Positions 62,246-64,000 of a stretch of 64,000 nt of DNA are shown piece after piece. The position numbers and the translations under genes were made by a program. The notes under the pieces were generated by a model. The model saw only the letters and a list, made by a program, of their open reading frames with translations, did no database searches and was not told the DNA's origin. Location: positions 1 through 64,000 of the forward strand of contig CAZYAI010000004.1 in NCBI GenBank assembly GCA_964645625.1. The letters run 5' to 3'. The DNA is from AB-137-C09 sp964645625. GTDB lineage: Bacteria > Pseudomonadota > Zetaproteobacteria > Mariprofundales > Mariprofundaceae. The stretch's first letter is position 1; each line of letters begins with the position of its first letter.

Positions 62246-63512
62246 TTTTACCTCGCCTTAGCCATTCTAGGCTCAAACTAAAGCCAATCAAATTTATAAC
62301 TATCCAACCAAAAGCCGCGCCAATCACACCTTGCCACAAAACTAAAAATGGTATTAACAACAAAGAGAGTACCAATGAGATTGCATTAACCATCAATATC
62401 CGCTTAACATTTTCATATACAACCCAATAAATATAGCCCACATTGTAAATCGCATTCAATGCTGTTCCAACTAACAACATTGATAACAGAGGAAAAACAG
62501 ATTCTACGGCATTTATATTACCAAGCCATAAACTAAGAGCCCAGTGACCGCCAAGAAAAAAAGAAACTCCTGCAACCGTAACAATAAACACAATAGATTT
62601 AAGCAACTTAAAGCTTAATGCTCTAAGTGCCTCAATATCTTCATTTAATTGAATAGCTCGAGGCAACACTACCTGCACTAGCGGATAAATCATCTGCAAC
62701 GAGCCTGCAGCAACAGTTGCAGCGATAACATAATAACCAAATTGATCAATTGGTACCATTCTGCTAAGAATAATTTTATCCATCTGTACGGTAAGTGCCC
62801 CCAGCCAAGTTGCTGCCGACATCCCCGCCACAAAGAACCAAGCAGACTTCAACACTGATAAAGACCATACGACATCGCATCGTTTTATAGACAAACTTCC
62901 CCATGCGTAATACCCACGCACCAAAGTTTCTAGCAAACCAACCACACAATGCCAAGCTAAATAAACAAACAAGAATGGCCACTTCATCATAAGTAGCACT
63001 GCTCCAAAATGACGCAATATACAAAACACCGATATGATAATATTCAGTGAAGTATGCTTCTGAGAGCTCACCAACATACTACGATAAATTGAACCTGGAA
63101 ATTGTACTGCAAATAAAACAGCAGCACCAAGCACCGCTTGTTCTCCTAATAAGACAGGAAGATCACCAAGATTTAACCAGTGAACAGCAATAAACTTAGC
63201 AAACAATGCTGTAAGCAATGAGGCAATCAAAGCAAAACCCCAATAAATACGCTCAAAACTAAAAAGGAAACTTGCTGCCTTGCGCTCTCCAACGCCTTTC
63301 AACCCAAGCCGTTGACTAATTCCTCTAATCATAGCCTGGCTCATACCTGCATCAATAAGCCCCAGTATCGCTTGCAACATAATGACAAAACTGATCAAGC
63401 CAAACTGCTCTGCACCAAGAAAATCTAAATACCAAGGCAACGCAAGAATCGGGATAGTGGAGGCGATTATCGTTCCTCCATAATTGGCTAAAATATTGAG
63501 CCTAACCGTCAT
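62238..63512 (-). CDS. wzx: Wzx-like oligosaccharide flippase
   Basis: A 424-residue membrane protein with about 12 transmembrane helices, MATE/MVF-type fold of polysaccharide flippases. The N-terminal LANYGGTIIASTIPILALPWYLDFLGAEQFGLISFV is characteristic. It moves lipid-linked repeat units across the inner membrane for O-antigen or capsule assembly. First gene of the minus-strand operon; AAGGTAG lies upstream of its ATG. No Wzy polymerase is seen in the window. Confidence 0.88.
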   Translation of the reverse strand: MTVRLNILANYGGTIIASTIPILALPWYLDFLGAEQFGLISFVIMLQAILGLIDAGMSQAMIRGISQRLGLKGVGERKAASFLFSFERIYWGFALIASLLTALFAKFIAVHWLNLGDLPVLLGEQAVLGAAVLFAVQFPGSIYRSMLVSSQKHTSLNIIISVFCILRHFGAVLLMMKWPFLFVYLAWHCVVGLLETLVRGYYAWGSLSIKRCDVVWSLSVLKSAWFFVAGMSAATWLGALTVQMDKIILSRMVPIDQFGYYVIAATVAAGSLQMIYPLVQVVLPRAIQLNEDIEALRALSFKLLKSIVFIVTVAGVSFFLGGHWALSLWLGNINAVESVFPLLSMLLVGTALNAIYNVGYIYWVVYENVKRILMVNAISLVLSLLLIPFLVLWQGVIGAAFGWIVINLIGFSLSLEWLRRGKSV

Positions 63513-63558
63513 TATATTACTCTACCTTCCAAAAAACAGTAAAAATAATTTCTGTTTA

Positions 63559-63841
63559 TAACGGATTCTGTTGGTGTAACTTCTCATTAGTTGCAGATAA
63601 ATACGTCTTGTACGAGAGCAGGATTGTGTAAATATAAGGGTTCCTAGACTTTTAACCTTGATTCTACCTGTGACTAATGAGAAGTTAGCTGTTGGTTATA
63701 TAACCCATTGATATAAATAAAAGTATTCATAAACATGGCGACTCTGACATATACCGATCAAGCACGGTATGTTTACATTCTACTCTTTTATGCTGCCAAA
63801 TGACTTAAAAACATTGAAATTACTGCCAACAGAATCCGTTA
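63559..63841. repeat. 283-bp segment bounded by 16-bp perfect inverted repeats upstream of the polysaccharide operon
   Basis: TAACGGATTCTGTTGG (63559-63574) is the exact reverse complement of 63826-63841, and the match continues outward imperfectly for about 15 bases on each side (TTTCTG near 63549, CAGAAA near 63847). A second 14-base inverted pair, TAACTTCTCATTAG (63577-63590) and 63673-63686, is nested asymmetrically inside. GGTTATATAACC (63694-63705) is a perfect palindrome. No gene is visible from 63513 to 64000. The operon promoter should lie here. Confidence 0.8.
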
Positions 63842-64000
63842 CAACCAGAAATATTGACCCTAACCTCGCTTACCACCAACCTACAAGGTAACAACTGCAT
63901 ACTATTTCGCAGCAAGCTCGTTGTCATACGCGTCAAGGTTTAATACTTTAGTGGCAACTGCTAATGTATTTCTCACACTTCTACATCCAACAAAAACAAA

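Noticed and set aside
63513..64000. JUMPstart/ops element before the polysaccharide operon
   Set aside because: The GGCGGTAG core was not found on the minus strand in this stretch.

Overview
The window is a 64-kb piece of a proteobacterial chromosome with moderate GC. The arrangement yfgM-bamB-der, ratA-rnfH, pqiABC, corB-ypjD and hpf-ptsN-hprK-rapZ-PTS points to the gamma/beta/zeta part of the Proteobacteria. HPr kinase together with assimilatory sulfur genes and a pentaheme cytochrome makes a zetaproteobacterium or deep gammaproteobacterium my best guess, but this is inference and no rRNA is present. Several genes start with TTG or GTG behind a good Shine-Dalgarno sequence.

Layout. 1-0.6 kb: a tandem array of 84-bp units carrying two alternating hairpins. 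0.7-11.7 kb: housekeeping genes (recG, yfgM, bamB, der, ratA, rnfH, a sensor histidine kinase, slyD, arsC-like, dciA-like). 11.7-18.8 kb, minus strand: a lipid-transport operon pqiA-pqiB-pqiC, a LolA-like periplasmic protein and an RND/MMPL exporter with a C-terminal cyclic-nucleotide-binding domain. 18.9-19.6 kb: a CRISPR array of 10 repeats with no cas genes in view. 19.9-23.3 kb: corB, ypjD and an intact ISAs1-type insertion sequence with 8-bp target duplications. 23.3-28.6 kb: dispersed repeats, a small glycine/alanine-rich protein, truncated globin, rlmE, the pentaheme cytochrome, bolA, phzF and lspA.

28.6-41.8 kb is the most interesting part: a sulfur-assimilation supercluster. It opens with a promoter, a SAM-I type riboswitch and an intrinsic terminator. 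Behind these come a threonine-synthase-like PLP enzyme, a ThiS/MoaD-like sulfur carrier ending in Gly-Gly-Leu-Arg, a NIL-domain protein, cysteine synthase, a MoeB/ThiF-type activating enzyme, a sulfite reductase fused to a TusA domain, a radical-SAM domain fused to a DASS/SLC13 anion transporter, a 4Fe-4S APS reductase, DsrE2, a second TusA, and cysD-cysN. I read this as sulfate uptake, activation and reduction feeding protein-bound sulfur into cysteine and homocysteine. The SAM control suggests that the threonine-synthase-like enzyme works in methionine supply.

41.8-51.8 kb: an LpxR-like lipid A deacylase, tRNA(CAU), grxD, a regulatory PTS cluster (hpf, ptsN, hprK, rapZ, EIIA-Man, HPr, EI), a radical-SAM protein, gmhB and a MYG1-family protein. 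51.8-63.5 kb, minus strand: an O-antigen or capsule operon with a Wzx flippase, methyltransferases, a fucosyltransferase, several glycosyltransferases and a probable UDP-L-QuiNAc (or L-FucNAc) pathway. Its upstream region holds a 283-bp segment bounded by 16-bp perfect inverted repeats.

Short palindromic repeats of at least six families fill many of the intergenic spaces.
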